A DNA stretch of 64,000 nt from Atkinsonella hypoxylon. Lineage: Eukaryota > Ascomycota > Sordariomycetes > Hypocreales > Clavicipitaceae. The notes beneath the pieces were generated by a model. It was not told where the DNA came from and ran no database searches. It saw only the letters and a program-made list of their open reading frames with translations. Location: positions 62,001-126,000 of the forward strand of contig JFHB01000031.1 of NCBI GenBank assembly GCA_000729835.1, read 5' to 3'. Made by a program: the position numbers and the translations under genes. Below, piece after piece: positions 13,045 to 25,624 of this stretch (positions within the stretch are counted from its first letter, which is position 1; each line of letters starts with the position of its first letter).

Positions 13045-14378
13045 ATGAACTATGGTATGTTTTTTTCTCAGTGAAATCGCATGGAAACATTGTAATGTCT
13101 AAGCCCCTCTCTGCATCATATTAGACTGGATCCTAGATGGTGGTTATCTACCACACGCAATCATTAGATTGGGAATTCGACAGCAACTACGGGATCGGTT
13201 GACGTCAATTGCAAATAAATCACTTGGCGATGCTTATGAAGCTAAAATGACTTATATTGAGGAGCTGCGAGCCCGGCCAGTGGCAATAGCCACAGACATG
13301 GCCAATAAGCAACATTATGAGGTCAGGACTGGTGTGCTTGCCGCTTGTCTTGGCCCGCGGATGAAGTATTCGTCATGTCTTTACCCTCGAGGTGACGAGA
13401 CTCTTGCCGAAGCAGAGGTCGCAATGCTACGGTCTTATATCGATAAGGCAGAGCTGCAAGATGGCATGAGAATTCTTGATCTTGGGTAAGTGATGAACAT
13501 ACCATATTGTAGTCTCGCTTTTAGACCACTGTGTGTTATTACGATAAGCAAATTATGTCATTTATCATCAGGGAAAATTACTAATCTCAGTTCGAAGTTG
13601 CGGATGGGGTTCTGGAGCATTGTATTTCGCAGAAATGTTTCCAAAATCCTCCGTTACTGCCTTTTCAAATTCCCGCACTCAGAAACTGCACATTGAAGCT
13701 GAGGCCGCTCGTCGAGGCATCACCAATATTGTAGCGATTACCGGAGATGTTGTCGATTACGAGTTTGAGCCCAAAAGCTTTGATCGAGTCGTATCCGTCG
13801 AGGTCAGTCTTTTTGGTCTCGACTGGGACTGAATGTAGCTCTAACTAATACTTCACCTAGCTTTTCGAACACATGAAGAATTACGAGCTACTGATGGCCA
13901 AGATTTCCCGGGCTTTGAAGCCCAGGGGCAAACTATTCGTTCATATATTTTCTCATCGCACCGCGCCGTATGACTACGAGGAGGGTTGGATGACGACGCA
14001 TTTTTTCACTGGCGGTACGATGCCGTCGGCTGATTTGTTACTCTACTTTCAAAAAGATCTCCATATCAAGAAGCAGTGGTGGGTCAATGGGACGCATTAC
14101 TCTAAAACTTGTGAGGTATGCTTCCAAGAGCCGATAATGTCACACCGATCCAAAGAATTGAGGCTGATCGTTAACTCTAGGACTGGCTGTCTTCCATGAT
14201 AGCAAACAAGAAAACCATGTGGCCACATTTGGAGGAAACATATGGAGGAAGGGACGCATCTACGTGGTATTACCGTTGGCAAATATTCTACATGGCGTGT
14301 TCAGAACTGTTTGCCTTTGGTGGAGGCGACACCTGGGGTATTTCACACTACTTGTTTGAAAAACCTGAAGGTGCTTAA
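13045..14378 (+). CDS. Cyclopropane-fatty-acid-synthase-like SAM methyltransferase
   Basis: Class I SAM-dependent methyltransferase of the CFA synthase / coclaurine N-methyltransferase-like family. The substrate cannot be read from the sequence; a lipid or an amine is possible. Five exons, 13045-13054, 13125-13485, 13598-13802, 13861-14115 and 14181-14378, give 342 aa. Seen: the family's MKYSSCLYP stretch; SAM motif I as ILDLGCGWGS, split by an intron; SVELFEHMKNY at motif IV; a GKLFVHIFSHR strand; the EEGWMTTHFFTGGTMPS loop; and C-terminal WQIFYMACSELFAF. The first exon is only 10 bases (Met-Asn-Tyr plus one base). It was chosen because it joins in frame to LDGGYLPHAIIRLGIRQQ, which resembles the start of fungal relatives. 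The start is therefore less certain than the rest. Confidence 0.85.
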
Positions 14379-15814
14379 ATATTCATTAGGTTTTCAGCAT
14401 ACGTTCCAATAAATACACTCCTACACTCAGCTGGATAGTCGGTCAGTGCCCAATGGCTCCATATTCTAGTGATCCCAAGGGTGCTTCCATCCCATTAAAG
14501 CAGGTCCTGTTCAAGAATTAGCAATGTTGTACGAAGCATATGTAATTTCTTGTGAACTTTGCCAGTTCGGATCTGATTCAAGCAGAAGGCGTTGACCTAC
14601 CATCTTTCTTCGCTCTATACATAATCTATGAATCCACAATGTCAGCGAAAAGCAGAACTGTTGCCGGCCATCCAAGTTTCCACAGTTGTACTGTTAAGGT
14701 AATAGAGGTGTCTTGGAAGCACTCACCCAAAACCACATTCCCGCTCCCAGCGCGGTAGCAGTTAGACGGTAGATAGGAGCCACATGGGGCACCGGGGGCT
14801 TGGGAGGTCCCATTGTGTTGCGGTGTAACGGGTCGGCTTATTGAATCGCGTAATATATAGTTGCTTTTTGGAATTGCAAATTTAGATCGAGCTCCCGACG
14901 TGATGGTTGTGGTTGGCTGTCGGTCGAGCCTGCGTGACTGTTAGCAAGAGCAGAGCGTGGGGAATTAGAGCTACTATTGCAACTTAGGTTACCTTTTAGA
15001 AAGTCCCTACGTCAATGGAACTGATTGTCGTTGATGGCGCCCCGTGCAGGGTCCTTATTACCGATCTGTCAAGAATGTAGCCATACAATCTTCTGTCAAT
15101 CGAGGAAGTTGTGTCGAGTGGGCGGCCTGAGTCTGGATAGCTTAGTAAGCAAGCTTCTGGGCGACTTCAGCGGTCCCTAGCAATCAACGAGTGGGTCGCA
15201 TCGTAAGTGGGTCGGAACGACGCCAAAGAGGCATCTATAGTTAGGTACCTACCTATGTTTGCATGTGGCGTCCGACGGAATACTTCGCGTGGCGTTCAGC
15301 AGCAATGCAGTAGTAGCCATTTAACTTCATATGAGCTCACCCGTCTGACTTTTGTATCGCAATTATTTCCTAGCATAGGTCTAGTTCGACCAAAATAAAT
15401 GCGCATATATGACTCTGACATCCCCGGCTGGAGGGACGGCTGATGTATATCATTAGCTGCTTTGTGCCAAGGTTGCATCATCTTGAAGCTCTGTGCCCCT
15501 CCCTCCATTCTTCCGGACACGTCGGCTTAATACTATCAGCGTCTCGGATATACCGCTCTGCAGACACTGAAGTCCTCTTATTTCTGCACGTACACAAATC
15601 AAACTCTTTATTAGTTTTCTTCCCATTTCTACAACCTGTTCATTTCTATGCCAAGCGTGCCGGCCGTCCTTTTGCCACCTAGCCTTTTACATAATCACCG
15701 AACAACGAATCTTATCTACATCGACGATCATCACAGGAGGGATATTGATTTTGCACTGTTTCCATCGGAACGAACAGCGGAATTCTCACTACCGTAAGGG
15801 CAGCAGTTGCAAAT
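14379..15814. other. Intergenic
   Basis: 1.4 kb with no supported gene. It contains the 3' flank of the methyltransferase, a short TAGGTACCTACCTA microsatellite near 15242-15255, and the upstream region of the E2 gene. Confidence 0.5.
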
Positions 15815-16949
15815 ATGGCTCCTCAATTCAGTTCAAAATCGCCAACCATCCGACGAATATGTAAGTGCTCCTAGCAGGCTAGCTACATCTACAATTCAAT
15901 TTTCTAGAACATTCCTAGTTCCCCCAATGTGCATGATGTAGTAGCTAATATTCAGATGCAAGTGCGGGAGGCAGCCGAAATGTCTAGCTTTCCTTCCGCA
16001 GACTACACGGCCGAACCGCTCGAGTCCGACCTCTTTGAGTGGCATTTCACTCTTCGTGGTCCCCCGAACTCTGTTTATAGCGAAGGCATATATCACGGCC
16101 GAATTTCTCTGCCCCCCACATACCCCTTACGGCCACCAAATTTTCGCTTTACGACACCGAATGGCCGTTTCGAGGCAAACCGGGAAATCTGTCTCAGTAT
16201 TAGCGGGCATCACGAAGAAACATGGCAACCCGCATGGGGAATTAGAACAGCAATTGTAGCGTAGGTGGCAGCATAGCCCCCCTTTTCCAATCACCACAGA
16301 ATTGGATAAACTAAGAATAATTTCATCTCGGCTCAGGCTACGAAGTTTCATGGAAACAGACGTTCGCGGGCAACTGGGTGGCCTAGAAACCACGGACGAG
16401 GTGCGGCGACGCCTCGCTCGCGAGTCCCGCTCTTTCAAATGTTACACATGCGGTCGTATGAATATCGACATCATCTCTGAAGCCGAGATACAAGCGAACA
16501 ATTCATCAAGCTCAGCAAAACCCGACGTTGAGGTTCCATCGGAGCTGAGCATGGGATGGAAGGATGAAATGACGGCTCAAAGTCAAGCTAGCGCTGGATC
16601 GGTACCAGCTAATCAGGACCAGAGGTCTAGGGATGATGAGGGTGAAAATGCAGAACCTGCTGAAGGATTCGTACGCACTGGACCTATGAATCAGGACACG
16701 ATGACACACCCTCAGCTTCCTGTGCCAAGCACTGTTACACCCCCCTTGCAGGGTGAATCGCGGCACCATCCCGCCGACGTTGGAAATGGTGCTGTCGTAC
16801 AGTCAGGTCAAGAACAATTGCTCCCAAGACGGCATGCGGCAAGCCAGCACCGGGCTGACGGAGCTGTTCCTTTATGGATCGATCGAGCTATCGTAGCGTT
16901 GGTCATCGCTCTGGCTGCGCTTGTCCTAAAAGTTCTGTTTGGAGCATAA
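15815..16949 (+). CDS. UBC6: Ubiquitin-conjugating enzyme E2, UBC6/UBE2J type
   Basis: Tail-anchored E2 of the ER membrane that works with ERAD ligases to ubiquitinate misfolded proteins. Three exons, 15815-15860, 15963-16260 and 16337-16949, give 318 aa. Residues 1-150 form the UBC core. It has SKSPTIRRILREAAE, WHFTLRGPPNSVYSEGIYHG, LPPTYPLRPP and the active-site Cys92 in REICLSISGHHEETWQPAW, a motif peculiar to the Ubc6/UBE2J group. The catalytic position matches Cys87 of yeast Ubc6 and Cys91 of UBE2J1. A Cys-containing stretch FKCYTCGRMN follows, then a Gln/Ser-rich linker and a final hydrophobic segment at about 295-318 that fits a C-terminal anchor. The first acceptor is placed at 15962 because that keeps ILREAAE; other AGs upstream break it. 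The gene converges on TFC3. Confidence 0.94.
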
Positions 16950-17317
16950 TCTTTAGGGAAGGACAGAATCTGACTTGTGTGATGTATATTTGACGCGTCG
17001 TTGATGGATGGGTACTCATTAGGAAAGCGAATATGGCATTAGAGTCATTGGCAATGCCTTACTAGGACTGAAGTTTTTACTAGCATTTTTGTCTCAAATA
17101 AACGCTACAGATAGGAGCGTAGGAAATGATCGAATATTTTGCCTACATGACTGACCAGTCTACAACCGTCTTCCAGGAGGGGTTATCTCTAAAACGAATA
17201 TTCAACTAGGACCAGTATGCGTCCCTGTTCAAGTGTTTCAACAAACTTTTGACATTTCCAGCTTATGCTTGAAAGCGGGTATCCTTCATATTCTTGCGAT
17301 TAAACATGATAAATAAT
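16950..17317. other. Convergent 3' intergenic region
   Basis: 368 bases between the stops of the E2 gene (plus) and TFC3 (minus). It must hold both 3' ends; AATAAA occurs at 17097-17102 on the plus strand. Nothing else is seen. Confidence 0.5.
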
Positions 17318-20300
17318 TCAAGTGATTTCCTCATGCCTTTTACGAAGCCAAGGCACGGCTAGCCACCACCACTCACCGACTAGCAATCCATGGCCGTGAG
17401 GAGAATCGATAAGCACGCCAGTTTGTTTCCCCCAGTCTACAATGAGATTTGCTTCAAAAATATCCAAGACAGGATTCAAGGCGCTACAAATGCCATCTAT
17501 GTCCATAGATCCGCGTGTTGCCATTGCAAAGCAAAAGCCACCAAGTATTTCAGACCACCGAGTTTTATGTGGTTCACCAAATATGTCAACCCATTGAGGC
17601 AATTCTCCACGATGGCCGGCAAGTGGTGGCCCAGCGACGCATGCCGCTTGAAGAACGTCAATCTGCTCGTTGTACAAATATGTTTCGGTGGGGACGGCTT
17701 CCAGACCAAATTGGTAATAAGACTTAGGGAATTTCCGACTCTCATAATTTCCCGGTTCAAATCCCAATGGAATATAAGGCAAGTTCGTTGTCGCCAGCGT
17801 GATTCTGCCAGCTGTGTTGAGGTTTGTAAGAGCTATCATAGCTCCGTCGCTAAATGAGTAGGGAATCATCATCTTTCCCTCATTCCGGAATGCAGCATCC
17901 AGTGTCAACTTAAACTGAGCGGCCCCGTCATATTTTTCAGTCTGCGCCATCTTGTATAGGGCTGTTAAGTATCCTTCATTTAGCCTGTATGGACGGCCAC
18001 CCAATGGGGGCTTCTTGCTTTTGCAGATGATTCTCTGTTTAGTCAATTGATCGATTGCTTCTTTGAACAAGGACGACGTCCTACGCTTGTTGTCTGGCAG
18101 AAGCGTAAATAACTTATCCCTTATAATGTCCACTGAATACTTGCCATTCCCAGTACCACAGAGAGACTTGACCCAGGATCTTGCAATGGCAAGGTCTGTT
18201 TTTTGGGCTGACAGTTGAACCGAGTCACCGTCATCATCGATAGCAAGAGCAGCTGGCAGAGAGGTTACTGCTTCGAAGCGTGCAAAGACGGAGGCTTGTA
18301 CATGGAAAAAACGTTCTCGCCAATCGTCAGCGACTGGCTTTGTATTTGACAAAACGAAACGACTTTCTAAGAGTTTCCGAGAACGAGGAAGCTCGAATCC
18401 TTCTTGTCGAGGAATCTCTATGGCCCAGTGAATCAGGGTTTTCCAATCATATTCTTGAGGATTGTCATAGTCAATCATTGGAACGTTTCCATTCTCCAAG
18501 GCAAGAATGAGTCTCTCCTGAAAAGCTCGAGTATAAGTAGAAATATGCGCCTCTTGTTGCTTCCGGCTGTTGTCCCAGAATTTTCGCAAGTATGTCAAAC
18601 TGATGTCGGGGTAGATGGTCAAAAGCAATCCCCAGTCAATGGATTTATCTGCCCCACCCATCAAAGTTCGTACAGCTATGAAAGCTGCCATGAGTTCGTC
18701 ATAAGACTCGAAGGAATAATCCGCCTGCTCATTCTCATCGTTGATCTCGGTATGCGATTGAGGCAACGGGGTCAGGGCACGGGTGACAAGTGCTATACGT
18801 TTGGCCTTAAGATGGTGAATTGCCTCGACGTGACCTGTAATGTGTGCGCAATGACGCTCGTTGTCGCCAAGCGAGGTGATGTCTAGAGCGATATCGTCGT
18901 CACTTGACGATGACGCATATTCGGGCATTGGCGAGGTAAGGTTGTTTGTCTCTTTATCCAACTGACCATCTGCAGGCCAAATGATTCGCCCAACGGAGGC
19001 TTCCCTGTTCAACGCTCTGCTGAAGAATCCAACAAAGATGTTGTAGGGATATAGAGGTCCCGGTGGAGAGCAGGCAAAATATCCCAACATTCTCATCTCC
19101 ATTGCGAAACACGAGCGGATAGTTTCCAGGAAATGTTGGTAAATGTCAGCGCTCGAATCCTGGACGGAAGCTTGCGCCAGTTCGCCATTGGCCGACCGCT
19201 TCGCTAAATCTTGTGAGAAATTGTCCCATTCGAGCCATTGTGCATCGGGCATCCAACCTTCTAGAGTGAAGCTTCCGCCAATTCGCTCGAAATATTGGGT
19301 GTCCAAAGCTGGTCCTATTCCGTTGCGGGTGGTGAGAACTGTCATATGGTTGTGAAGATTCTTGTTCTCGGTAACACCACCAATGTTGCCACCTGGATCG
19401 GCAAAACCGTAGTCGGAAGGAGTTGATTCAGGCTCAGGATTTTCCCCTTCTGCCAATCGCTCGCCATCCGCAGATAGGCTTCCTTGAAGCTGCATGTCCG
19501 GCGTCTCTTGACCGAGAAAGTGGTTAGGCTCAAGAAATTGCAACCTCAACTGCGGCACAGCACTTTGTAATCCTTGTGGAAGCATAGCCTGAGCTATGCG
19601 GGAGCCTGAGGAAGCAAAATGATGGATCTTTTGCCTCTTCGTGGAGAGCACTGAGGTGAAGTCTTCTATGCCGTCTCTGGCCCGAGAATGCCGTTGCATT
19701 TTCACGCGATCATGAGATTCGCTCTCTTGGTCCTTCTTGGCTGCCACTTGAGCGGCGTATACTGGGGCGTGAAGTGTAGCTACCTCCTTTGCAAGTGTCC
19801 TCCGACCGCGACCTCCGACTCTAACTTCCGATAAGCCTGCATTTGGATCTGGACCTAGTATTACTTCTCCCCCTGAGGAAAGCGGCTTCTTGATCCGCTC
19901 TAGCAATTTGAGGGACTGTGCAGAGAATGCGTCGATGCCAGGCAATGTCAAAAGTTGACACTTGGAAAACAAACCAGACGAATCACGAAATGCGTGCCAG
20001 TGCTCCATGACAGTGCCATCCTTCAAAAGTCGATTGACAGTCGACTGAAACTCGATCTTGCTTGGGAGTGCCTTTCCACCGAAGTGCGTGTTCCAACTAT
20101 TAAGGATAGAGTCCCAGAGGGGCTTGCCACCAATGATGGCACCATTCTGTTTGTTGAGCATCTTTTGAATTAGTGCGGCCAGATCTGTGTTGATGTTCTT
20201 TGCCCTCCCTTTAAATTTCTTAGACACATGTGTGCGGATGGAACCGTAACCAGATCCGCCAACTGCTTCATGGTCTTGGTCAAGATTACTCTGTGGGTTT

Positions 20301-23076
20301 GGCGTGAAGTCGACGAGCCGAGTTGCGTCACCAATACCACGAACGTCTCGAGCAACAAGAGTTGTCAAAGGACCTTTAATTACAGACCCAGGCTTGATGA
20401 GGCTGTTGTTAGCTACACTTGACGCTATGCCATCCCTGTCAGCGTTGTTGTTCAAGTGCCTTCGGTCTTGCAAAAGCGAGTCTCGACGTTGCTGTTTCGT
20501 AGTTTGTGGAGATAGTAAGCCCTGGCCGATTCGAGGAAGCGAGGATCTAACTGGTTCGTTGGGGACAGTTGTGCTTCTTCTCCAAGACTTTATAATTCCT
20601 GCTGAGGGAGAGGAGGGAGTGTTGACGTTGCCCCCCGGGTTTCGGGGCTGATCAAAGGAACGTCGGCTAGGAACACTTCTACGCTCCTTTAAATGGTTGG
20701 GGTCAGGCTGAGGCTTGATAGGTGCTTTTTCTCGGTGCTTCAAGTTCACAGTTGAGCGTCTCGACCTTGAGGGGCTATCCGTCCAGTCTGCGTCAACACA
20801 ATCTTGAGTCTGAGGATTAGAAACTGCAGATATCTTGCCTTGGCCTCCCGATTCTTGTGTCATGGACTCATAATTAGGATTGCATGAAGACCGTGATTTC
20901 TCTAGATGATATTTGAGGCCAAGATCGTTTTTCCAGGTGCCACCACAGTTCTCGCATGTCCACGGTCGAGTCGAAGAGGTCTCTCCATTGGACTTCAACT
21001 GTGCTGGTCTACCCCTGCCTCGACCGCCGCCGCGACGACAGCCACGTGCAGAGTCGGGACGAAAAGTACGATCTAACTTTTCCCCTAGAGTACTAGAAAT
21101 AGTCGATGATAATGCTTCGGGGCTTTTTGATGGCTGCGATGGCTGAGGTATATCTGCCGCAGGTGTTACGGCAACCCGGGCTGTTGCATCAGGTGACAAA
21201 ATAATTCGCAGTGCTTCCGTCGACACACGTAGTGTGACAAGAAGTCCGTCCGCTTCCACGATTTGCTGCGGGCTCGACGTAAGAGTTTCAGTTTCGGCAG
21301 GATTTGGCCGTGAATCTGGTTTCTTCTTAGGACGTCCTCGTTTCCCTGAATCCACTTGGCTAGTTCTTTGTACAGTAGAAACTCCACAAATGCTTGAAAG
21401 TGTGAGGCCTGCTGTTGAGAATTTTGGCGTCTGTGGTCCTGCGGAAAATCCATACAAGCTTGCTGTGGATACCTCACGATTGTTCTTATTCTCAGCGATG
21501 GTATCTGTTGGCAAAGGTTGTGATGTATAGAATCTGTAAGAAGCTACTTTTCCCACTCGGATATGTTCGCTCTTGAGTTGTAGATGCTTCAACTCCGGCG
21601 GCTGTACGTTTGAACTGGCCATGCAACTAGTCAGAGATGAGATGTAACGGTTGAAGGTTGGGCCCAATGTCAACACATATATCTCAGGATTGGTTACACC
21701 GACTGTTCCAAAAGCCTGAGCTGCTTTGGCTATCTTCTGCGGAAGCGGGTCATCGATGGTCCAGGGAGGATAATCCCCGAGCCTGGCGCCGTTGATCTGG
21801 GAGACATCGGCTTGCCATTCAGGGTCGGCCCTCTCAGCCATGCCCAATAACGCAGTTTTCATGGGCTTAGCTGAGCGCTTGCCTGTAGCTAGAAAGGCAG
21901 TCCAGTCCTTTGAGCTTAGATCCCTGCTGAATCTGATGCAGTCTTTGTACACTTTATTGTCAAGCTTGGCCGCGACATACTGGATTGCGCCGCGTAAGTT
22001 AAGAAACCGACAGATTTTAGAGACAATCTTCATCTGCCAGCGCAAACCCAGTACACCTAGCTTAGCCTTTAGATCCTGAAGGCGAATAACTTGCCATTCT
22101 TTTGCAACAGCCATGATCGTAGTGGCCAGCGCATGGAAATCCATCGAATCTCCGGTCCAACGTGTGTGCCATGGGACTTGATCCAAATTCACTGCCAAAG
22201 TTTGATAGGACATGTTCATTTCGGCTGCGTGATCCAAGTCCTGATTATCGCTTTCTTTGGGAAGTGGAGGCGCAAAGGATTTGAGCCACAGTTTACTTGT
22301 CTTGGTACCTCTCACGAGAGTGGTTCTTTTGACAATGTAACCTTTCTTAAGGAGCGAATCGGTTCGCTTGGGTACGGATCGCTTGTCTTGCTCGACTAAC
22401 CGCCCAAGATCGCCTTGCAATATTCCCTGAGCTTTGGTGGACGCGATTCCCAAAAGCAGAAGCCATTCCAAGCGCGGTACTCGTTTATAGTTTACGGAGT
22501 GACCAGTCATGACTTCCCACATTGCATCTTCAGAAACGAATACACGAACATGTGATGAAGACTCAAAGTTTGAATTTTCCGAGGCTGACCCCAAGGTGGC
22601 ATTCCCCGTTTGGTCAAGAGTCTTGCGTGTATTTGTCAAGCCGCTGCTCGGGCCCAGCAACGTCTGCAAATCAATTTCATTGTACTTCCTGTCGGCACCA
22701 ACTGAGACATCATTTCGATCAACTAGCCAGCGCCAGATAATAGCAGCAGCTTGGTCAGAAAGTGTCTCGCCAGCATTGCGACTTCGTGTGCTAGGAAAGC
22801 CAGAGGAGCCCTTGATTTCATCGACGATCTCGTTGATGGGGCAGCCTGGAACGCGCGTTAATAAATGCATGTAGGGCATAGCTGTATTGTATCCTACTTG
22901 TTGAATTGATTTGAAACACATTGAAGTAAAATTAAAAAAAAGGTGCTTGCGTTTTGCAACTGTATTTAGGATGAAGAACGCTCATCAGGTATATTCGACT
23001 TTCTCTTACCTTGTTCACCGGCGCAGGAAATGAGCATCAGCAGATGGGAGATTAGTCCCTCGAGTTCCCAAGCCAT
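17318..23076 (-). CDS. TFC3: TFIIIC B-block-binding subunit (Tfc3/tau138 family)
   Basis: Largest subunit of the RNA polymerase III factor TFIIIC, which binds the B box of tRNA genes. I read two exons, 23076-23010 and 22845-17318, giving 1864 aa. The intron (22846-23009) is hidden because exon 2 has an open frame running upstream to 22921. The 67-base first exon restores the expected helical start MAWELEGLISHLLMLIS, followed by AGEQGCPINEIVDEI. Seen: the B-block winged-helix region at about residues 145-215 (VPRLEWLLLLGIAS, LPKRTDSL-like VPKRTDSLLKKGYIVKRTTLVRG); AT-hook-like KRGRPKKK near 525 and GRGRGRP near 635; a C2H2-like finger CENCGGTW...H near 655-680; and a long helical C-terminal half. 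The finger and AT-hooks are extra DNA-binding elements common in filamentous fungal versions (my recollection). Splice choices in the long second exon assume no further introns. Confidence 0.88.
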
Positions 23077-23649
23077 ATATGCTTCACTTTAGGTGTTCTC
23101 ATGTTGAACACCAGGGACCGATTTGTTGCGATAAAAAAAAGTCTGGTATTGATGTGCTAGGGACTTGTGTCAGGAGTTGAACAGGCGACTTTCGAGGATG
23201 CTGCAAGGAATGTCGAGGTTTTTTTTTTCTCCTACACCCTGTTGTGGCCTATTATGTCTGGACTGTGGCGGGTATAAGTGGCGCAGTCACGAGGCCAGCC
23301 ACGCTGCATGGGCACGCTGTGTACATTAACGGGTACACCCAGCACTATCCCCCTATAATATCATAGTATTATACAGAGTACGGAGTAGACATCCCAATAG
23401 ACATCTTACTTAAGTTTAGGTATCTAGGTAGGTACCTAGGTACAGCATCGTCATTCAAATTATCCAGCGGCCTTCGAGACTTCAATGCTCGCTGCTTGTA
23501 AGGCTTGTGATGCATCGCGATGCTTGAAATCGAGGTGCTGCTGGCAGTCGTTAATCCAGTCCGCCATCGCTAGTACCAACTCAAACGCAGCTCAAACGCG
23601 TTCACATATTGTATTTGAGCTACCATAACATGAGAATTGGTTCGTTAGT
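23077..23649. other. Intergenic with microsatellite
   Basis: Upstream region of TFC3 and 3' flank of the Faf1-like gene on the same strand. It contains TACGGAGTA at 23379-23387 and a palindromic TAGGTA/TACCTA tract around 23415-23443. No gene is seen. Confidence 0.55.
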
Positions 23650-24617
23650 CTATGCTTTCTTGCTCTGGGTATTAAGCTTCGCTTGCTCATGCTCTCTAAT
23701 CTTCCTGTAGGCCTCCAGCACCTCGTCTCTTACTGTTTGTAGTTGCTCTCGTCGATGCAGACTGCCAACAGCCTTGGGAATATTGTCAACATCAACAACT
23801 GCACCACTAACTTGTAGTTGCTTCCGTGATTTCCTGTGAGAAAGCTCAGGAGGTGCCTGGGCCACGTCATGTAGACCAACTTTGACCTCGCCTCTTTTGC
23901 TAATCAGTTCTCGCCAGGGATCGTCATCTTGCGCCTTGCCCCGCTTGCGAGATTTCTTACCGCTAGGTAACTGACCTGTGCTCTCCAAAATGCCTTCAGA
24001 GAACATGCCGTGTGTGTCAGAGTCCATTTCACGTTCCTCGGCAAGCTCTCGTTCCTCTTCTCTTCGCTCCTGGATCTTTCTCTCTTCGGCTCTCCACTGG
24101 TCATAGAGCTTATGCATCTTTTTCTCTTTCCGCGTGCGGTGGACTTTGAGTCCAAGGGAGTCTTTGCCACCTTTTACTTTTGTTTTTGTGGTCAGACCCG
24201 TGATTGGTAAAGCGGCATCGACACGGGCTGAAAAGGACCTCATGTCTTCGCCTGGCTTTATCCGTGGTGTCTCTGAAGAGACTTCCTGCGTGTTCCTTTT
24301 ACACTTGCTTGTATCTCCATCATCAATTCCGGATCGTGTCTTCTTGTTTTGTACGAATGCCATAAGTCTTCGGAAAGCGCGGGGCGCATCGTCATTCTTG
24401 CGATATTTTCGTTGTCGCTTGACGTCTGGTTGCTTGCCTGCTCGGTTGACCTTTTCTTTATTCGCTGCCGTTGAAAGTGGAAGCGCTCTCTGTGATGGTG
24501 GCAAGTCGTAGCTAAAATTGCTGTCAATGGTAGCCCTCTAAAAGTAATGTAACAGACACGAGCAATGGTAACTTACACCTCTTCATCGCCTCGCTTTCTC
24601 TTATGTTTGTGTGGCAT
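23650..24617 (-). CDS. Faf1/C1orf131-like ribosome-biogenesis protein (DUF4602-like)
   Basis: Small, very basic protein, 308 aa. Exon 1 is 24617-24577 and exon 2 is 24535-23650. It begins MPHKHKRKRGDEE, followed by LPPSQRALPL, KRQRKYRKNDDAPRAFRRLM, a KVHRTRKEKKMHKLYDQWR coiled-coil with long E/R runs, and DDPWREL(I)SKRGE. The DDPW-type motif with Lys-rich flanks is what I associate with yeast Faf1 and human C1orf131, SSU processome factors needed for 18S rRNA. Nucleolar location is inferred. Two splice choices differ by two bases at both ends and change one residue; I prefer the donor with GTAAGT. The product name rests on weak motif memory, but the gene model is firm. Confidence 0.75.
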
Positions 24618-25624
24618 TGTGAGCCTTACCGGCTGCGAGTCGTCGGTAATAAGGTGGTGTATGCAATGATTTCTGATTACGCTGTTGCAGTTACAAGTCT
24701 GGCGGTTTATTTAATAGCAGCGTAAGCGAGAAGTAGTGTTGTTGAAGCTGAGGTGCAGTCAGATGCTCGACCTAAAGCCTCCTAATTTTTTTTCCGGCAC
24801 CAGTTTTGCAGGGTGGCTTATCTTTGACGCTGCACTGGGTTTTCGTCTTCATGAGACTATACTCTTTCAGACTCGCAGACCCACTTCCCACACACGCGCT
24901 AGCCTGCGACACGAGCTTTCAGATAACGCACTAGACCTAACCGAAAGTAGAACGGTCCCTGCACCCCTATTTTTAGTGTAGAAGTACTTCTAATATTTCT
25001 TTCTCAGCTGCTTAGCTGTTTTGTGCTGTAATAGCTGCAGCAACAGCCTTGTAACCCTTTTAGAAATAGCTTTAATTAATAATAATTACTTTTTTATATG
25101 AGAATTGCTATATATCACTAGTAATAGCTATTGTCTCTCTCTTGCCAAAAAAAAAGACCTTAAAAAACGCACTTTAGGCGCTGTTGTACACACATCTGCT
25201 GATATAAAGGGCGTTATAGCACGAAGAGAAATATCGAGGGTACTTTTGGGTGTAGATCGCACTAGAAGTGACCAACCTCGATTTGGTTAGGTCGTAAAAA
25301 CCTCCCACATGGGCTCTAAAGGCGGTCGGACGAGCATCTACATCAGCCAGTCTCTAAAGAGAACAAAGAAAACAGAACGGCACTCACTGCTACCTTGAAC
25401 TTGGATCGCTTAGCTGCGGACAGAGTCTTGTTGTCTTGTTGTCTTTTTCAGCCAACAATAACAATCGGCAGCACAAAAAGATAGCTTATATCGTCGTTTC
25501 AATTAGTTTGCTTTATTTTATGTATTGAATATTTTATCCCGGAATCTTGTCAACATATAAAAAGTTGCCTTATCTCACCACGTCCAATAAAGGCAAGAAT
25601 AAATAAAGGTTCGCCGGGAACTAG
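24618..25624. other. Intergenic with AT-rich tract at the NRPS breakpoint
   Basis: Upstream region of the Faf1-like gene, then an AT-rich and TAGCT/AATTA-rich tract (about 25000-25160) and further low-complexity sequence up to the truncated NRPS. Stop codons are dense in all frames. It resembles a decayed element, but no terminal repeats or transposase motif could be shown. Confidence 0.4.

Noticed and set aside
24736..25290. Possible transposase remnant
   Set aside because: AT-rich and full of stops, but no DDE motif, terminal repeats or target duplication could be shown.
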